The position numbers and the translations under genes are program-made. This document shows, piece after piece, positions 55,501 through 62,558 of a DNA stretch of 64,000 nt. Every line of letters starts with the position of its first letter. Position 1 is the first letter of the stretch. The notes under the pieces are model-generated. The model was not told where the DNA came from. It worked only from the letters and a program-made list of their open reading frames with translations, and did not search any database. This stretch comes from Pseudomonadota bacterium (GTDB lineage Bacteria; Myxococcota; Myxococcia; Myxococcales; Myxococcaceae), in contig JAFAFL010000032.1 of assembly GCA_023423535.1 (NCBI GenBank), positions 124,001 through 188,000 of the forward strand, written 5' to 3'.

Positions 55501-56309
55501 AGAACCAGGTGGGCACCGCGTTCGGTGAGGTGGTGGCGTTCCAGCCGATGGCGAGGGCGCCTTCGGTGACCACGCTTGCCGCCACCGACGTGGGCACGCG
55601 CGCGGCCACGCTGCACGGCAACGCGACCCCGAACCGCACCGCGACGACGGCGTGGTTCCGCTACGACACGGTCGATCCGGTGGAGTGCAACGACAGCTTC
55701 GGCACGAAGATCTCGGACGAGGGCTTCGCGCTCGGCAGCGGCGTTTCTCCGGTCGCGTTCACCGCGGCGCTCGAGGGCCTGAAGCCGGCGCAGACCTACT
55801 ACTACTGCGCGATCGCCGGGAACCTCGGCGGCGGGGCAGTGGGCGAGGTGATGACCTTCACCACCGGCACCGAGCCTCCGGTCTCCAAGACCGGCGCGGC
55901 GGAGGTCCTCGCGGACGGCAGCGTGAAGCTCAACGCGCTGGGCAACGGCAACGGGCTCGAGGCCACCGCGTGGTTCCGCTACGACTTCCAGGACCCGATG
56001 GTGTGCAACTACACCTTCGGCGCGCAGATCCCGCTGCCGGGCCAGCAGCTCGGCAAGGGACACGAGGAGGTCGCCTTCACCGAGACCGTGCGGTCGCTGA
56101 AGCCGGGCAAGTACTACTACTGCTCGATCGTCCAGACCTCGGCGGGCACCGCCTACGGCATCGTGGAGAACTTCACCGTCGGCGGGGAGGAGGAGGGCGC
56201 GGGCTGCGGCTGCAGCACTTCCGCGAGTGGCGGCGGGATGCTCGCGGTGCTGTTCGGGTTCGTGGCGCTGGCGCTCGGCGCGCGGCGGCGGAGGGGGCAG
56301 CGGGAGTAG
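46539..56309 (+). CDS. giant MYXO-CTERM-anchored surface protein of 30 tandem ~106-residue repeats
   Basis: The 3,256-residue protein has a signal peptide (ending AFA) at ATG 46539. It consists almost entirely of 30 tandem units of about 106 residues, with consensus features: A(T/S)xLNGSANPNG, TGWFRYST, PG(T/S)CNDTFGTRAP, GGTSLGSG, LTPGTTYYYCAIAQNSVGT and FTTPAAP. One Cys in the CNDTFG segment and one in YYYCA in each unit probably form a disulfide, giving about 30. The layout recalls fibronectin type III-like beta domains but is not a standard Fn3. It ends GCGCSTSASGGGML...RRRRGQ, a MYXO-CTERM sorting tail (Cys pair, helix, Arg cluster). A role in surface adhesion is inference. Repeats 29 and 30 are most diverged. 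The opposite strand is also open for about 9.3 kb, a codon-bias artefact. Confidence 0.95.
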   Translation: MRTGLRPLALLATLIAPAIAFAAPPTVTTGTASSVTASQAVLNGSINPQGLSATGWFRRSTTAIATCDDTFGVRVPASGGTGVGSGTSATNYTITTTGLSPGTTYWFCAIAQNADGVSFGAVQSFSTPALIPSVTTVAATNVTSTTAEVNGDANPNGSSTSGFFRYSASNPGSCNNTFGIRVPGGSGGTALGSGNGVVSFDETLTGLSPGVTYYACAIAQNGVGTGLGNVLSFTTLVAAPAVTTNNVTGITGTQATFSGTANPNGAATTGWFRYSASNPGGCNDAFGTRVPASGVSLGGGTSNTSFSNTPTTLVPGTTYYVCAIAQNSVGTSFGALETFTTPAAPTVSTLAATNVTANGATLQGSAAPNGAPSTGFFRYSTVDPGLCSDSFGTRIPSSTGSGTSLGSGAAAVPYSQSLSGLLPGTTYYYCALALNTVGTSTGTVMTFTTPPLAPTVNTGSVTQLTGSAAQLNGTAVPRGAEATGHFRYSAVSPGSCNDTFGTRAPATGGAALGSGNSSVAFNQAIAGLTPGTTYYYCAIATNSVGVGLGSLQSFTTPDVPEVTTNAASSFTSGTSAQLNGTVTANGATATAWFRYSTSNPGTCNDAFGTRSPGSGGSTISSGSTNTVAQSISGLTPGTTIYFCAIASNLVGTSFGQVLSFTLPAVPTVVTNAPTVIAATSATLSGTATPNGASAVGWFRYSTVDPVTCVDNFGTRVPSSSGAGLGSGTAPQSWLQNSSTLQPGTTYYVCAFASNSVGTGAGDPVSFTTPATAPIVTTQGASAITGTTATMNGAANPRGAATTGWFRYSTTAPAQCDDTFGTRSPTTGGTSLGSGNGSQSFAQPLTALVPGTTYYYCAIAENSVGKTFGAVQSFDTPNLPTVNTVSASPAGTGTSATLNGSANGNGASATGFFRLGTQHPGTCDETFGSRIPSSSGTAISSYSLQSYLQTASSLTPGTTYYYCAAAQNLVGTAFGAVMSFTTPAAPTVTTVAASSVVANTATLNATANPNLAGSTGWFRYATTNPGTCTDTFGTRAPTSGGTALGNGSAPISYSVTPTGLLPGVTYWYCALASNSAGTGTGVLMSFTTPPLAPSVVTSTVTAVTSSSVNLRGSVNSNGAAATAWFRFSTTNPGTCNDTFGLRAPTSGATSIPAGNSNVTVTEAVSGLSLATTYYYCAIAENSEGKTYGSVLSFNTSPDAPTVTTLAATAITTSAGTLNATANPNGATSTGWFRFSTTNPTTCNDTFGTRAPASGGTALGGGTSPTSYSVTPTTLAAGTTYYYCAIASNSAGTSFGQVLQFTTEATPPTLNTLAATAITGTNADLNASGNPNGAATTGWFRYSTTNPGACNDTFGTRAPLTGGEPLGSTPGNVTYSRTLSGLTPGATYHFCAIAQNAEGTVFGQVLSFTTPAGPLVTTGVASPVTATTATLNASANPNGAASTGWFRYASTDPGTCNDTFGTRAPAGTGTHNLGAGNAAVNYAQPLSGLLPGTTYYYCALAQNLVGLSTGGVLSFTTPSTSPTVATVAPSSVTGTGAALNGQANPNGAATQGWFRWSNVNPGSCNDSFGTRLPATGGQALGSASTATPWTLNVTGLSPGTTYYFCAIASNSVGTTFGGVISFSTPNLPLVTTGGASSVTATGATLSATANPRGDATTGYFRYGTTSPGTCNDTFGTRLPATGGTPVGSGSSAVSYSEALTGLQMGTTYYYCALATNVVGTAVGAVQSFTTPTVPTVVTNPVSTFASTTATLSGSGNPNGIATTAWFRYSTTNPGTCTDSFGTRAPSSGGTSLGSGTAVVNYTQGVTGLQAGTTYYVCTLASNSAGLSVGTVQSFTTTAAPSVATIAATQVTTTSATLNGEANPNGAAATGWFRYATTSPGACSDSFGTRTPSTGGTSLGSGSSAVPFSQGITGLTGGTTYYYCAISQNSVGTRFGTVHSFTAPAAPLVGTVGVDSTTGTTTQLVGSVNPRGSATVAYFRYATTNPGTCNDTFGVRAPATGGVQAGSGGTYVPYEVPVTGLTPATQYWYCAIAESAHGTAFGGVMSFLTPGIPLVNTNTASSITASSITLNGSGNPRGSPATGWYRYDTTDPGTCNDTFGTRAPATGGTSLGSGSNAVSFSRVISGLQSGTTYYYCAIAENDEGMGFGTVRTATTLQGPLVATAAATSVSTTSAVLNGSANPNGQTTTGWFRYSATDPGTCTTTFGTRAPSSGGTSLGSGTSAISYSQTITGLLSGTTYYYCAQAQNSVGTSVGQLLTFTTPGAPAQVQTLAATGVTSNGATFNGSANPNNAAGTGFFRYSTVQPSSCNNTFGTRFPSTGGVSLGSGTSPVPFDQTVTGLASGTTYYYCALAQNSVGTVAGSPVQSFTTTAAPTVTTSASTSVTATGATLNGSANPRGMPGQGWFRYSTSNPGTCNDTFGIRAPGTGGTSLGSGSSAVSYSETVSGLSSGTTYYVCAIASNTAGTSWGLVTSFTTPGAATATTSAATSVTGTGATLNGSGNPNGAAATGHFRYATTSPGTCNDTFGTRAPTTGGTSLGTGSSSIAFSQAVSGLMPGTQYFYCAIATNAVGQGFGTVMSFTTPAAPVVTTNAATALSSASATLNGSANPRGATGTGWFRYSTVQPSSCNDTFGTRAPTSGGTSLGSGSSAVNFSQGIASLTPGTTYYYCALASNSVGTGMGTVQSFTTPAAQPTVTTSAATNIGGNTATFNGAANPNGGAATGWFRYATLNPGTCNDSFGIRTPASGGTQLGSGSSSVPFSQAVSTLTPGTTYYVCALAQNSAGTAVGSVMTFTTPAAPTVSTTAATNIGANSVIAGGTVLANGAQATAWFRYATTNPGTCNDTFGTRSPLSGGTNVPVGTTPTQYTQPLTGLQPGTTYYFCAIAQNAVGTAFGQVLQVRTLAQPTVTTSPATMVTDISARLNGSANPNGAPATGWFRFSATQPSSCNDTFGTRVPAVGGTSLGAGTTAAAFNQNLNDLQPGTTYYYCAIAQNQVGTAFGEVVAFQPMARAPSVTTLAATDVGTRAATLHGNATPNRTATTAWFRYDTVDPVECNDSFGTKISDEGFALGSGVSPVAFTAALEGLKPAQTYYYCAIAGNLGGGAVGEVMTFTTGTEPPVSKTGAAEVLADGSVKLNALGNGNGLEATAWFRYDFQDPMVCNYTFGAQIPLPGQQLGKGHEEVAFTETVRSLKPGKYYYCSIVQTSAGTAYGIVENFTVGGEEEGAGCGCSTSASGGGMLAVLFGFVALALGARRRRGQRE
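46608..56170 (+). repeat. 30 tandem coding repeats of about 318 bp
   Basis: Counting the CxDTFG-type motif gives 30 copies. The inter-copy distance is 315-327 bp, for example repeat starts near 46608, 46933, 47253, 47568, 47891, 48212, 48531 and 48852. DNA identity between neighbours is clearly high around the CTGGTTCCGCTAC and CTGCAACGACACCTTCGGC segments. The array is likely to vary by recombination. Confidence 0.92.
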
Positions 56310-56396
56310 TCGTCGAGCCGGTCGGATCCGTGCACCGGCTGACGCGCGCGCGTCTGGGCCGGTGACCGGTGGGTGAACGGGGCGGAGGATTGGGTC

Positions 56397-57896
56397 ATGC
56401 GCCCACGTCCTCCGCTCTCGTTCGTCGTGCCCCTGCTGCTCGCCGTCGTGCTCGCCGGTTCCGCCAGTGGCTGCGCGAAGAACCCGGTGACGGGGAAGCG
56501 GCAGCTCGCGCTGATCAGCCAGGACCAGGAGGTGGAGCTGGGGAAGCAGGCGCGCGCCGAGGCGGTGGCGGCGCTCGGGCTCTACCCGGACGAGGCGCTG
56601 CAGCGGTACGTGGCGGGGCTGGGGATGGAGCTCGCGAAGAGGTCGGAGCGGCCCCAGCTGCCCTGGTCGTTCGAGGTCATCGACGACGCGTCGATCAACG
56701 CCTTCGCGCTGCCGGGCGGGCCGGTGTTCGTCACCCGCGGGCTGCTCACGCACATGAACAGCGAGGCGGAGCTGGTGGCGGTGCTCGGCCACGAGGTCGG
56801 TCACATCACCGCGCGGCACGCGGTGAGCCTCATCTCCAAGCAGCAGCTCGCGCAGGTGGGGCTGGGCGTGGGGAGCATCCTCCTGCCCGAGCGCCTCGCG
56901 GGACTGGCGGACGTGGCGGGCGCCGGCGCTTCGCTGCTCTTCCTCCGCTATGGACGAGATGCGGAGCGGCAGAGCGACTCGCTGGCGTGGGACTACATGC
57001 TGGAGAACGGCTACGACGTGCGCGAGATGCGGGACGTGTTCGTCACCCTCGGACGCGCGAGCGAGAGCGAGGGCGCGGGACGACTGCCGCAGTGGCTCTC
57101 CACCCACCCCGAGTCCGCCGAGCGGGTGAAGGCGATCGACGAGCGCCTGCGGAAGGAGCCGCCGCCGCCGCCGGAGAAGCTGAAGGAGAACCGGGAGGCG
57201 CTGCTGGCGCATCTGGAGGGCGTGACCTTCGGCGCCGACCCGAGGCAGGGCGTGTTCCGCGGCAACACGTTCCTGCACCCCGAGCTGGGCATCCAGGTCT
57301 CGTTTCCGAACGGGTGGCAGGCGCTGAACCAGCCGCAGGCGGTGAGCGCGATCAGCCCGAGGCAGGACGCGGCGGTGCAGCTCGGCGTGGTGGCGGGGAC
57401 GCCGGAAGATGCGGCGCAGAAGTTCTTCTCGCAGCGGGGGATTCAGAGGGGCGACACGCAGGCGGGGACGCTCAACGCGCTGCCGGCGGTGAGCGCGTAC
57501 TTCGCGGCGCAGACGGAGGAGGGCGTGCTGGCGGGGCTCGTCACCTTCATCGGGCACGCGGGGAAGACGTACCAGCTCATCGCCTACACCGGCGCGCAGG
57601 GGCTCTCCGCGTACGACGCCGCGTTCCGTCAGACGATGGGCTCGTTCGGCGAGGTGAAGGACCCGGAGGTGCTCAGGCTGCAGCCCGCGAAGCTGCACAT
57701 CGTCACCCTGCCGGAGGCGCTCACCGTCGCGGCCGCCAACGCGCGCTTCCCCTCCACGGTGGACCTGAAGACGGTGGCGCTGATCAACGGCGTGGAGGCG
57801 GGCGCGACGCTGCCGGCAGGGAGCCGCTTCAAGCAGGTCACCGGCGGGACGCCCGCGCAATCGCAGGTGCAGCCGGTGTCGTCCGCCGCGCCGTAG
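56397..57896 (+). CDS. M48-family metallopeptidase lipoprotein (BepA-like)
   Basis: The 499-residue protein starts at ATG 56397, with GGAGG eight nt upstream. The signal peptide ends in ASGC (lipobox). NPVTGKRQLALISQDQEVELG is characteristic of the family, followed by the zinc motif VLGHEVGHITARHA (~residue 142) and the third ligand region (RYGRDAERQSDSLAWDYM). A long C-terminal region (~270-499) has no Zn motif and may be a substrate-binding or scaffold domain. Family members act on outer-membrane assembly or periplasmic proteolysis. Confidence 0.9.
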   Translation: MRPRPPLSFVVPLLLAVVLAGSASGCAKNPVTGKRQLALISQDQEVELGKQARAEAVAALGLYPDEALQRYVAGLGMELAKRSERPQLPWSFEVIDDASINAFALPGGPVFVTRGLLTHMNSEAELVAVLGHEVGHITARHAVSLISKQQLAQVGLGVGSILLPERLAGLADVAGAGASLLFLRYGRDAERQSDSLAWDYMLENGYDVREMRDVFVTLGRASESEGAGRLPQWLSTHPESAERVKAIDERLRKEPPPPPEKLKENREALLAHLEGVTFGADPRQGVFRGNTFLHPELGIQVSFPNGWQALNQPQAVSAISPRQDAAVQLGVVAGTPEDAAQKFFSQRGIQRGDTQAGTLNALPAVSAYFAAQTEEGVLAGLVTFIGHAGKTYQLIAYTGAQGLSAYDAAFRQTMGSFGEVKDPEVLRLQPAKLHIVTLPEALTVAAANARFPSTVDLKTVALINGVEAGATLPAGSRFKQVTGGTPAQSQVQPVSSAAP

Positions 57897-58015
57897 AGTC
57901 GCGGAGTGATGTTCGCGAGCCTGGTTGTGCTGCGGACGACGACCTCGCAGCGCCGCTCCGGCCACGCTGGCGACCACACGCGCAGCCACGCCGAAGGCAC
58001 GGCCGCGCGTCATTG

Positions 58016-58426
58016 CTACGTCTCGTCGTCCGAGGGCGCGTCCTCGCCCTCCTCGTCGTCTTCTCCGTCCTCTCCGTCCTCATCCGGCTCCTCGGAGAAG
58101 AAGGCGACGCTCGGGGTCAGGTCGTGCTTCCGGGCCAGGTCGTACAGCGCGCGCGCGGCCTCCTCCACCGTCTCATATTCGCCGTACGTCTTCCCGTCGC
58201 TGGCAACGCTGAGGTCCGGCTGGCCGTCGTCGTCGGAGTCCACCCGCTCCCACGCGGTGGCCTCCTCCACGGCGAACTTGTCCTCGGTGGGGTCGTAGAT
58301 GCCGAGGTACCGCTCCTTGTGCTCCTCATCGAGCAGGGCGACGGTGGCGTGCATGCCGGAGTCCTCGTCGAAGAAGAGGACTTCAGTCAGCATCTGGAGG
58401 GCGAACCGCTCAGGGTCGAAGGGCAT
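58016..58426 (-). CDS. small acidic protein of unknown function
   Basis: The 136-residue protein has no signal peptide. Residues ~1-110 look like a mixed alpha/beta domain with a DSDDDGQPDLS calcium-loop-like stretch. The last 25 residues are almost all Glu/Asp (EEPDEDGEDGEDDEEGED). High G+C third positions support coding. ATG 58426 is used. I do not recognise the family; it converges on the M48 gene with a 119-bp gap. Confidence 0.65.
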   Translation of the reverse strand: MPFDPERFALQMLTEVLFFDEDSGMHATVALLDEEHKERYLGIYDPTEDKFAVEEATAWERVDSDDDGQPDLSVASDGKTYGEYETVEEAARALYDLARKHDLTPSVAFFSEEPDEDGEDGEDDEEGEDAPSDDET

Positions 58427-58624
58427 GGGCGCGCCTATACCGGAACGCGCCGCCGCCGTCGCTGACGCTCCTCCCTGTTCAGACGGGTGACCCTCCGTGC
58501 GCGGTGAAGGCGCCGCCTCGTGGCGCCCGGCGTGCGCAGCCAGGGCCTGCGACGACGTCGAGCAGCTGCCTGTAACGCCGGGCTGCTATCCTGAGAGCGG
58601 CTCAAGCTGAAAGAAAGGAAAGCG

Positions 58625-59959
58625 ATGCGCCCATCACGGCTTCGGAGGATCCTCGGTGAAGTTCTGAAGACGTCCCTCGTGTCGACGCCGCTCCTTCCGC
58701 TCGGGGCTGCAGTGGCGCAGGCGCCGGCCATCGATACGTCGGGCTTCGTCCAGGTGAGCGACGACATCGACACGCTGAAGGGGCTCTCGCCGTCGCTGAA
58801 GGTCGACGTGATCGAGCGGCGGCAACTCCGCCACCGCCACAAGGAGATCCAGCAGCATGCCGAGGTGACGAAAGGGACACCGTGCGCGACGGCGAAGAAG
58901 AAGCGCAAGTGCCGCGCGGCGTTCAAGGAGCTGAAGCCGGAGCAGGGCTTCGGTTTCGAGTGCGCCTTGCCCCACGGAGGCTGCTTCTCGACGTACTTCG
59001 CGATCACGAGCGGCGACACGGTCAAGGCGCTCACCCGCAGCGAGGACCTGCGGTCGTTTCTCGCGCCGATCGACACCGGACATGAAGCGACGCTGCTCGT
59101 GCAGACGTACGGGTTCAAGACCGGTTCCCAGAAGAAGGGCGGCTCCGGCGTGCGCCCTGCCAGTGCCGGAGGATTCGAGGTGCTCGCGACGACCGGGCAC
59201 ACCTGTGGCCCGGACACCGCGTTGCGACGGCACCTCCTGCACGTGTCTCCCGAGGGCGAAGTGCGCGAGCTGTCCCAGGACATCCTCGAACCCGGAAACC
59301 CGAAGTGCATCGTCGGCCGGCGCCCGTCGGGGCTCGTGTCGCTGGAGGGGACCTCGTCCTCCGCGTCCATCGGGCGCTACCTCGCCGCCGCGGCGCAGCT
59401 GGAGGCGGCGTCGGTGGCGTCGTTCCAGAAGCTCGCGCGAGAGCTGGAGTGTCACGGTGCGCCCGCGCGGCTCGTGCGCAAGGCGATCCGTTCCGCCGCC
59501 GACGAGGTGAGGCACGCCGAGCGCACGTGGGAGATCGCCGCTCGCTTCGGCGCCACCTTCGCTGCCCCGGTGATCGCGCCCACCCCGGTGCGAGACCTCC
59601 TCGAGGTCGCGCTGGAGAACCGCGTCGAAGGCTGCGTTCGCGAGACGTACGGAGCGCTGCTCGCGCATCACCAGGCGGCGTACGCCCTCGAGGGCGAGCT
59701 GCAGGCGCTGATGCAGGCCATTGCCGGAGACGAGACACGACATGCCGCCCTGTCGTGGGAGGTCGATGAATGGGTGTCCTCGCGGCTCACGGGACCCGAG
59801 CAAGAAGCACTGCAGGATGCGCAGCGTGCGGCGATCGCGGCCCTGCGTTTCGAGGCCGCCGTACCCCTCGCCGAGGAAGTCCACGCGCTCGCGGGGATGC
59901 CTCGACCGGCTGTCGCCGTCACGCTCGTGGACGAGCTCGAACGGGCGCTCTGGAGCTGA
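58625..59959 (+). CDS. exported protein with C-terminal ferritin-like diiron domain
   Basis: The 444-residue protein starts at ATG 58625 with AAGGAAA upstream and has a signal-like leader (ending AVAQA, ~residue 32). An unknown Cys-containing domain (~35-235, including CATAKKKRKC and CALPHGGC) precedes a four-helix ferritin-like domain (~240-440). Metal-ligand pattern: E in LEAASVASF, ExxH in ADEVRHAERTW, E in VEGCVRETY and ExxH in GDETRHAALSWEV, as in rubrerythrin-like diiron sites. A role in oxidative stress or metal handling is inferred. A likely promoter lies in the 198-bp upstream gap but matches consensus only weakly. Confidence 0.78.
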   Translation: MRPSRLRRILGEVLKTSLVSTPLLPLGAAVAQAPAIDTSGFVQVSDDIDTLKGLSPSLKVDVIERRQLRHRHKEIQQHAEVTKGTPCATAKKKRKCRAAFKELKPEQGFGFECALPHGGCFSTYFAITSGDTVKALTRSEDLRSFLAPIDTGHEATLLVQTYGFKTGSQKKGGSGVRPASAGGFEVLATTGHTCGPDTALRRHLLHVSPEGEVRELSQDILEPGNPKCIVGRRPSGLVSLEGTSSSASIGRYLAAAAQLEAASVASFQKLARELECHGAPARLVRKAIRSAADEVRHAERTWEIAARFGATFAAPVIAPTPVRDLLEVALENRVEGCVRETYGALLAHHQAAYALEGELQALMQAIAGDETRHAALSWEVDEWVSSRLTGPEQEALQDAQRAAIAALRFEAAVPLAEEVHALAGMPRPAVAVTLVDELERALWS

Positions 59960-59970
59960 CGCGAGCAGCT

Positions 59971-60024
59971 CCGGCTGCCGGCTGCCGGCTGCCGGCTGCC
60001 GGCTGCCGGCTCCCGGCTCCCGGG
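59971..60024. repeat. 7-bp tandem repeat (CCGGCTG)5(CCGGCTC)2
   Basis: Five perfect copies of CCGGCTG (59971-60005) are followed by two copies of CCGGCTC (60006-60019) and CCGGG. It lies in the convergent gap just after the stop of the ferritin-like gene. Non-coding. Simple sequence of this kind expands by slippage. Confidence 0.9.
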
Positions 60025-60101
60025 CGCGCAAGGGCGCCGCGGGCCGCCGAGTAGTGCCGAGTGGTACCTGCACCGCTCGGGGTAGGGCAGGGCTTCCACC
60101 A

Positions 60102-60127
60102 CGCGCGAGGTGCCCCCTCCTCGCGCG
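60102..60127. terminator. strong GC hairpin between convergent genes
   Basis: CGCGCGAGG (60102-60110) pairs perfectly with CCTCGCGCG (60119-60127) around an 8-base loop (TGCCCCCT). It lies between the ferritin-like gene and the M3 peptidase gene, whose stop is at 60148. No T-tract follows, so intrinsic termination is uncertain. Confidence 0.4.
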
Positions 60128-60147
60128 CGATGGCCCTGCAGCTCTCC

Positions 60148-62394
60148 CTACCTCTTCGCCGGCGCGGCACTCCCCTTCGCCGCTGCCGGCACGGGGAACC
60201 CGCGCTTGCGCATGAGGGCGTTGATGCCGGCCTCGCGGCCGCGGAAGGCCTTGTAGCTCTCGACCGGATCGACGGTGTTGCCGGTGGAGAAGATGTGCTG
60301 GCGCAGCTTGTCGGCGACGGCGCGGTCGTAGGGGCCCTTGCCCTCGGTGAAGGCCTCGTAGGCGTCCGCGGTGAGCGTGTCCGACCAGAGGTACGAGTAG
60401 TAGCCGGCCGAGTAGCTGTCCGACGCGAACACGTGGCTGAACTGCGGCGTGCGGTGGCGCATGACGATCTGCTTCGGCATGCCCAGCGCCTTCAGCGTGT
60501 CGCGCTCGAAGGCGGCGGGATCGATGGTCTTGTCACCCGCGAGGTGCAGCTTCATGTCCACCAGCGCGGAGGAGAGGTACTCCACGGTGGCGAAGCCCTG
60601 ATTGAAGGTGGAGGCCTTGCGGATCTTCTGGACCAGCGCCTCGGGGATGGGCTCACCGGTCTGGTGGTGACGGGCGAAGCGGGAGAGGACCTCCGGGGTC
60701 TCCAGCCAGTGCTCGAGCAGCTGCGAGGGGAACTCCACGAAGTCGCGCGCCACCAGCGTGCCGGACACGGAGGGATACGACACGTTCGACGCGAGGCCGT
60801 GCAGCGCGTGGCCGAACTCGTGGAAGAGCGTGGACGCGTCCTCCCAGGAGATGAGCACCGGCTCACCGGCCTGGCCCTTCATGAAGTTCGAGTTGTTCGA
60901 GACGATCGTCGGCACCGCGCCGTCGAAGCTCTCCTGGCGGCGATACGCGTTCATCCACGCGCCGCTGCGCTTGCCCTGCCGCGCGTAGGGGTCGAAGTAG
61001 AAGAGGCCCACGTGCGCGCCGTTCTTGCGGTCGGTCACCTGCCAGACGCGCACGTCCGGGTGGTACACGGGCACGTCCTTCACCTGCGCGAAGTCGAAGC
61101 CGAAGAGCTCGCCGCCGACCCAGAACATGCCCTCGCGGAGCTTCTCCAGCTCCATGTAGGGCTTCACCTCGTTCTGATCGAGGTCGTACTTCGCCTTGCG
61201 CACCTTCTCCGCGTAGTAGCGGTAGTCCCACGGCTCGATGGTGAGCTTGCCCTTGCCGAGCTCCTTGTCGGCGATCGCCTGCATGTCGGCGACCTCCTCC
61301 TTCACCCTCGCCACCGCCGCGGGCCACACCGCCTCCATCAGCGTCATGGCGCGCTCGGGCGTGGCGGCCATGGTGTTCTCGACGCGCCAGTGAGCGTGCG
61401 TGCTGTAGCCGAGGAGCTTCGCGCGCTCGGCGCGGAGGGCGAGGACCTCGGTGATGATCGCCTTCGTGTCGCGCGCGTCGCCGTTGTCACCGCGCATGAT
61501 GAAGTTGCGCCACACCTTCTCGCGCAGGTCGCGCCGCGACGAATCGGTGAGGAACGGCTCCACCGCGGAGCGCGTGTTGCTGATGACCCACTTGCCCTCG
61601 TGGCCCTTCTGCTTCGCCGCCGCGGCCGCCGCCGCGATCGTGGACTTCGACAGGCCCGCGAGGTCGGCCTCGGACTCGAGCACCACCATCTGGTTCTCTT
61701 CGTCCGCGAGCACGTTCTGGCTGAAGGTGGTGAAGAGCGTGGCGAGGCGCTGGTTGATCGCCTTCAGCCGCGTCTTCTTCTCCGCGTCCAGCTTCGCGCC
61801 GGCCCGCACGAAGTTGTTGTGGTACAGCCACGCGAGCCGCTGCTGCTCGGGCGTGAGCGTCGCCTTCTCCGGCGAGTTGTAGACGCTCTCGATGCGCGCG
61901 AAGAGCTCCGCGTTCTGGGTGATCTCGTCGCCGAAGGCCGCCATCTTCGGCGCCATCTCGCGCTCCACCGCCTGGAACTCGGGCCCGTTCATCGCCGACG
62001 ACCACACGCCGAAGTAGGTGCGCACGTTCGAGTACGTCCGGCCCGCGCGCTCCATCGCCGCGATGGTGTTGTCGAAGGTCGGCGCCTCCTTGTTCGCGGT
62101 GATCGCCGCGATCTCCGCGCGGTACTCGTCCATCGCCGCCGCGAGCGCGGGCACGAAGTCCGCGACCTTCACCTGATCGAACGCGGGCACTCCGCCGTAG
62201 GGGCCGGTCCAGCGCGCGAGCAGCGGGCTCTTCGCCGGGATGGCGGGCGGGGCTTCGGCCGTGGTGGTCGTCTGGCGGTCGGTGCGGGTGTCGCTCACGG
62301 GAGGCGTCTCCTTCGGCGTGGTGGCGCAGGCGGTGGAGAGGAGGGTTGCGGCGGTGCCGCCTGCCAGCAGGGTTCGACGGAGGTGTCTGTGCAT
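60148..62394 (-). CDS. M3-family oligopeptidase / peptidyl-dipeptidase (Dcp-like) lipoprotein
   Basis: The 748-residue product starts at ATG 62394 with a signal sequence and lipobox STAC (~residue 22). The M3 catalytic motif LFHEFGHALHG (His, Glu, His) is near residue 515, with further family landmarks FDPYARQGKRSGAWMN, TFNQGFATVEYL and YSYLWSDTLTADAYEAF (C-terminal zinc-site helices). Lipid anchoring points to periplasmic or outer-membrane peptide degradation, like the exported peptidyl-dipeptidases. Divergent from the YceI gene. Confidence 0.92.
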   Translation of the reverse strand: MHRHLRRTLLAGGTAATLLSTACATTPKETPPVSDTRTDRQTTTTAEAPPAIPAKSPLLARWTGPYGGVPAFDQVKVADFVPALAAAMDEYRAEIAAITANKEAPTFDNTIAAMERAGRTYSNVRTYFGVWSSAMNGPEFQAVEREMAPKMAAFGDEITQNAELFARIESVYNSPEKATLTPEQQRLAWLYHNNFVRAGAKLDAEKKTRLKAINQRLATLFTTFSQNVLADEENQMVVLESEADLAGLSKSTIAAAAAAAKQKGHEGKWVISNTRSAVEPFLTDSSRRDLREKVWRNFIMRGDNGDARDTKAIITEVLALRAERAKLLGYSTHAHWRVENTMAATPERAMTLMEAVWPAAVARVKEEVADMQAIADKELGKGKLTIEPWDYRYYAEKVRKAKYDLDQNEVKPYMELEKLREGMFWVGGELFGFDFAQVKDVPVYHPDVRVWQVTDRKNGAHVGLFYFDPYARQGKRSGAWMNAYRRQESFDGAVPTIVSNNSNFMKGQAGEPVLISWEDASTLFHEFGHALHGLASNVSYPSVSGTLVARDFVEFPSQLLEHWLETPEVLSRFARHHQTGEPIPEALVQKIRKASTFNQGFATVEYLSSALVDMKLHLAGDKTIDPAAFERDTLKALGMPKQIVMRHRTPQFSHVFASDSYSAGYYSYLWSDTLTADAYEAFTEGKGPYDRAVADKLRQHIFSTGNTVDPVESYKAFRGREAGINALMRKRGFPVPAAAKGSAAPAKR

Positions 62395-62558
62395 GGCCCC
62401 GAACCCTAACCGCTGAGCGCTCAGATGCGACCAGAAGCAGCCGGGTGCCCGCGCGGAGACCGGGTGAGCGACGCAGCGCATCGTCGCCGCCCGTGAGGTT
62501 GCGCCGCACGCACGCGTGCTCACCTGAGAAGGAGGACAGCACTCAGAGGAGATTCAGC

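Noticed and set aside
46608..56170. Regularly spaced repeats considered as a CRISPR-like array
   Set aside because: Units are ~318 bp, contiguous, in one reading frame and encode a protein domain; there are no spacers and no cas genes.
46539..56170. Calling the repeats standard fibronectin type III domains
   Set aside because: Beta-domain layout is similar, but the Cys pair and CNDTFGTRAP loop are not features of Fn3 and I could not run a profile search.
48690..58013. A 3,107-codon open frame on the minus strand opposite the giant repeat gene
   Set aside because: It mirrors the 30-fold repeat on the plus strand, translates to Arg/Gly/Val/Ala-rich periodic sequence with no signal, domain or ribosome site, and results from GC-rich third positions that exclude stop codons on the opposite strand. 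The plus strand has a signal peptide and MYXO-CTERM tail.
60025..60147. Possible tRNA or small RNA in the convergent gap
   Set aside because: There is no cloverleaf, no T-loop GGTTCGAATC-type sequence and no acceptor CCA; only the hairpin at 60102-60127 is notable.
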